Positions 14,492 through 17,070 of a stretch of 17,070 nucleotides of DNA are shown piece by piece. The stretch is from Pelotomaculum sp. UBA4789 (GTDB taxonomy: Bacteria; Bacillota; Desulfotomaculia; Desulfotomaculales; Pelotomaculaceae), in contig DHGV01000049.1 in assembly GCA_002402945.1 (NCBI GenBank), forward strand, positions 641 through 17,710, written 5' to 3'. Below the pieces are notes generated by a model, which saw only the letters and a list, made by a program, of their open reading frames with translations, ran no database searches and was not told where the DNA came from. The position numbers were made by a program, and so were the translations under genes. Every line of letters begins with the position of its first letter. The first letter of the stretch is position 1.

Positions 14492-15375
14492 TAGCGCCTC
14501 CTCCTGTCCAAAAGCTGCTCCAGAAATTCCAGGTACTGCCGGTAACGGGCTCCCTCAATCCTGCCTTCTTCGACAGCTTTTTTGATCGTGCAGCCAGGTT
14601 CTTTATAATGCAGGCAGCCGTTAAAATAACAATTTGTTTGATAATCCCCAATACCGGGGAAAAAACCAGCCAGGGCCTCTGGTTTCAAGTCAGGCAGATC
14701 CATATTTGAAAATCCGGGAGTGTCAACCACGAAGCCGCCCCCCGGCAGGGCAATTAATTCTGAATGGCGGGTAGTGTGTTTGCCGCTTTTCAGCCTGACA
14801 CTGATCTCCCCTGTTTTTTGTTTAAGACCTGGTATTATTGCATTTAATAATGTTGATTTGCCCACTCCGGAAGGACCGGCAAAGACAGTAATGCTATCAT
14901 TCAGCGCCTGCCGCAGAAAATCCAGCCCTTCACCGGTTACAGCGCTGGTAACAATAACATTATAGTTTTCCCGGTACCTGGATACGATTTCTGCCTGGCT
15001 CTCTTTCGCCAGATCTACCTTATTAAAGCAGATAATCGGATTGATCTTATTCAGCATGGTTGTAATTAAAAAACGCTCTAACAGGCCCAGGTTTGGTTCT
15101 GGATCGCACAGGGAAAAGACAATTACAGCCTGATCTACATTGGCTACTGCCGGTCTCTCCAGGACAGACCGCCGCGGCAGCAGATTTTCAACCACACCTT
15201 TATTATCCTGGCCGGTTACAATTTGCACCCGGTCCCCTACCATCACCTTTTTTTTAGTATAGCGTAAACGGCCGCGGAGTGTGCATTCCCGCACTGTAAG
15301 GCCGTCATGAACGTAAAAAAAGCCTCCGTATGCCTTAACTACAATTCCTGTAACAATGTGATCCTGGCTAATCAA
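14491..15375 (-). CDS. rsgA: Ribosome small subunit-dependent GTPase RsgA
   Basis: RsgA (YloQ/CpgA) is a circularly permuted GTPase acting late in 30S assembly. The 294-residue protein has an N-terminal OB fold (about 1-70). The GTPase motifs come in permuted order: NKVD (G4) at 118-121, SAVTGEG (G5) near 144, GPSGVGKST (G1) at 167-175, HTTRH (G2) near 200 and DTPG (G3) at 218-221. A zinc site follows with C249, C254, H256 and C262. The start is a TTG at 15375, 9 bases after TGGAG; no in-frame ATG or GTG nearby gives a plausible N-terminus. It overlaps the prkC end by 8 bp, in the conserved prkC-rsgA-rpe order. In Bacillus the protein is a PrkC substrate. Confidence 0.96.
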   Translation of the reverse strand: MISQDHIVTGIVVKAYGGFFYVHDGLTVRECTLRGRLRYTKKKVMVGDRVQIVTGQDNKGVVENLLPRRSVLERPAVANVDQAVIVFSLCDPEPNLGLLERFLITTMLNKINPIICFNKVDLAKESQAEIVSRYRENYNVIVTSAVTGEGLDFLRQALNDSITVFAGPSGVGKSTLLNAIIPGLKQKTGEISVRLKSGKHTTRHSELIALPGGGFVVDTPGFSNMDLPDLKPEALAGFFPGIGDYQTNCYFNGCLHYKEPGCTIKKAVEEGRIEGARYRQYLEFLEQLLDRRRR

Positions 15376-17070
15376 AATTCATTTCTCCAGCCAGTTTTTT
15401 ATCAATATACACTTGGATCACGGCTTTCCCATAATATGGCACTTCTTTAACCACTTTTTCACCTGATGAATAGGTGTTTATATAAAAATCGTTGACTCCT
15501 TTTGTATCACTGACCACAATTTTCAGCTCGTGATCTTTATTGTCATCCGGTATATTGGCTTCAACTTTAGCTACCCGTTTTGCCGGACCGGGGCCGCTGC
15601 TCAGGATAACCCTCACAGTAGCTCCTTCCTGTACCTCTGTCCCTTTAGCCGGGCTCTGGCTGATGATCTCCCCGGCAAAATATTCTGTACTTGTCGCCTT
15701 GCCCGCGTTCGCGTCCAGCTTCAGTTTTAACTTGTCCAGCTCGGCCTTGGCGCCATCAACTGTCAGGCCTACCAGGCTGGGAACAAGCTGGTTGACAGGC
15801 TGCGCCCCTTTGCTGACAAACAACATCACTCCGGAGCCTCTTGATAGTTTCGACCCGGCCTTTGGATCCTGATCCAGGACCACCCCGGCGGGATATTCAT
15901 TGCTGTTCCTTTCCTGAACCGGATCAGCTACATTCAATTCATTTTTATTGATTAAAATTTTCGCTTCACTTATTGGCAGGCCGATAACAGCCGGCACATC
16001 ACGAAGTTCTGCGCCCAGACTGACAGAAAGGGTTACAGTTCGTGTCACTTTAATCTTTGTATCCGGCTCGGGATCCTGTGATATGACCAGACCTTGAGCG
16101 ACATTGGGGTGTGCGTTACGGGCAATCTGAATGTTTTTAATGGCCTGCCCCTGAAGGATCTCCCTGGCATCCGCCTCGGTCTCCCCTGTAACATCCGGCA
16201 CGCTGACTTCCGGAACATTGACATAGTACCAGAAGGCGGCGGCGCCGGCAATAGCCATGATCAGCAGCACCAGTCCCAGCCACTTAATTACCGGTCGGCT
16301 CCTGGTATTGATATTATTTTCACCGGCAGGCTGCAAATCCTCCTGCAAAGGTTGGATGGCAGGGATTACCCTGGTGGCGAACTCGTCATCATCCTGCTTT
16401 AAATCAACGGGCGCAGCGCCGGACAGCTTTCCAAGCTCGGCTGCCATATCACTGGCAGTCTGGTACCGGTCTGCCGGATTTTTCGCCAGCGCGCGCATGA
16501 TTAACCTTTCCAGATCCGGAGAAACAGACGGGTTCAGGCTTGAAGGCTGGACAGGGTTTTCCTGAATATGCTTAAGGGCAACGCCAATCGGAGTTTCTCC
16601 TTTAAACGGAAGAACCCCGGTAACCATTTCATACAATACAATACCCAACGAATATATATCTGACCGGGGGCCGGCAGTTTCTCCCCTCGCCTGTTCGGGA
16701 GAAAGATAGTGCACTGAACCGACTATAGTGTCTGTCTGAGTAAGGGTAGCAGTTGTCGCTTCCCTGGCGATGCCAAAGTCTGTGAGCTTGGCCCGCCCCC
16801 CTTTTGTAATCAAAATATTCTGTGGCTTAATATCCCTGTGTACTATATTGTTTTCATGGGCATGCTGAAGAGCCTCGCATACCTGGCGGGCGATCTCCAC
16901 CGCCCTGTCGACAGGGACTACACCCTTCTCTCTGATCAGGTTCTTAAGGTTATCACCTTCCACATATTCCATGACCAGGTAGTGGATTTTATCCTCCAAA
17001 CCAACGTCATAGATACTGACTATGTTTGGATGGGAAAGGCTTGCTACAGCCTGGGCCTCCCTGCGAAACC
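15368..17070 (-). CDS. prkC: PASTA-domain serine/threonine kinase PrkC (5' end outside the window)
   Basis: PrkC is a membrane kinase that senses peptidoglycan fragments and governs spore germination and cell-wall homeostasis. At least 566 residues are visible; the glycine loop and the catalytic lysine lie beyond the right edge, where the frame remains open. The visible part begins at the C-helix (FRREAQAVASLSHPNIV, with the salt-bridge Glu). It then shows HRDIKPQN, DFGIA and the activation segment TQTDTIVGSVHYLSPEQARG, so kinase chemistry looks intact. One transmembrane helix follows (WLGLVLLIMAIAGAAAFWYYV). Outside the membrane are three PASTA repeats, opening with VSVPDVTGE, LRDVPAVIG and QLVPSLVGL, and a C-terminal beta-rich domain of about 70 residues. 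It overlaps rsgA by 8 bp. A prpC phosphatase gene would be expected just upstream. Confidence 0.96.
   Translation of the reverse strand, partial: FRREAQAVASLSHPNIVSIYDVGLEDKIHYLVMEYVEGDNLKNLIREKGVVPVDRAVEIARQVCEALQHAHENNIVHRDIKPQNILITKGGRAKLTDFGIAREATTATLTQTDTIVGSVHYLSPEQARGETAGPRSDIYSLGIVLYEMVTGVLPFKGETPIGVALKHIQENPVQPSSLNPSVSPDLERLIMRALAKNPADRYQTASDMAAELGKLSGAAPVDLKQDDDEFATRVIPAIQPLQEDLQPAGENNINTRSRPVIKWLGLVLLIMAIAGAAAFWYYVNVPEVSVPDVTGETEADAREILQGQAIKNIQIARNAHPNVAQGLVISQDPEPDTKIKVTRTVTLSVSLGAELRDVPAVIGLPISEAKILINKNELNVADPVQERNSNEYPAGVVLDQDPKAGSKLSRGSGVMLFVSKGAQPVNQLVPSLVGLTVDGAKAELDKLKLKLDANAGKATSTEYFAGEIISQSPAKGTEVQEGATVRVILSSGPGPAKRVAKVEANIPDDNKDHELKIVVSDTKGVNDFYINTYSSGEKVVKEVPYYGKAVIQVYIDKKLAGEMNFD

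Overview
The window looks like chromosomal DNA from a Gram-positive, spore-former-type Firmicute. Gene order and protein sequence resemble the Peptococcaceae (Pelotomaculum/Desulfotomaculum relatives), but the genus is an inference. The support is a FapR repressor with its operator, a PASTA-domain PrkC kinase next to rsgA and rpe, an FMN-riboswitch rib operon in the order ribD-ribE-ribBA-ribH, and zinc-type L28 and L32 ribosomal proteins. Nearly all of it is conserved housekeeping DNA. I see no insertion sequence, phage gene, CRISPR array, tRNA or rRNA.

Layout. (1) 15-1679, minus: fapR-plsX, the start of a fatty-acid/phospholipid synthesis operon, with its own promoter and a perfect FapR operator at the presumed transcription start. 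(2) 1687-2577, minus: yceD-rpmF with a consensus promoter and an intrinsic terminator. An 11-bp inverted repeat spans the whole gap between the two genes. (3) 2607-6303, minus: recG, then rsmD-coaD-coiled-coil gene. (4) 6362-6610, plus: rpmB, divergent from recG, ending at a shared terminator. (5) 6677-10624, minus: riboflavin operon behind a consensus promoter, an FMN riboswitch and a terminator with a visible antiterminator partner. (6) 10658-11071, minus: a small GntR-type regulator resembling the N-terminal part of BusR. (7) 11243-13621, plus: a large secreted protein joining a copper-amine-oxidase-N-type domain to a beta-propeller. (8) 13691-17070, minus: prkC (its start lies beyond the window), rsgA, rpe and an unlisted 42-residue RCKP rubredoxin-like protein, ending at a strong terminator shared with the propeller gene.

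How it works together. FapR senses malonyl-CoA and sets the output of plsX and the fatty-acid genes expected beyond the left edge. The rib enzymes convert GTP and ribulose 5-phosphate to riboflavin, and FMN shuts the operon off by attenuation. RsmD, YceD, L28, L32 and RsgA serve ribosome assembly, CoaD makes coenzyme A, and RecG rescues replication forks. PrkC is the muropeptide-sensing kinase usually found beside rsgA.

No clearly new multi-gene system is visible. The points most worth a second look are the BusR-like regulator without its c-di-AMP-binding domain, the propeller fusion, the hidden RCKP miniprotein, the coiled-coil gene beside coaD, and the stem that could form between yceD and the L32 ribosome-binding site.
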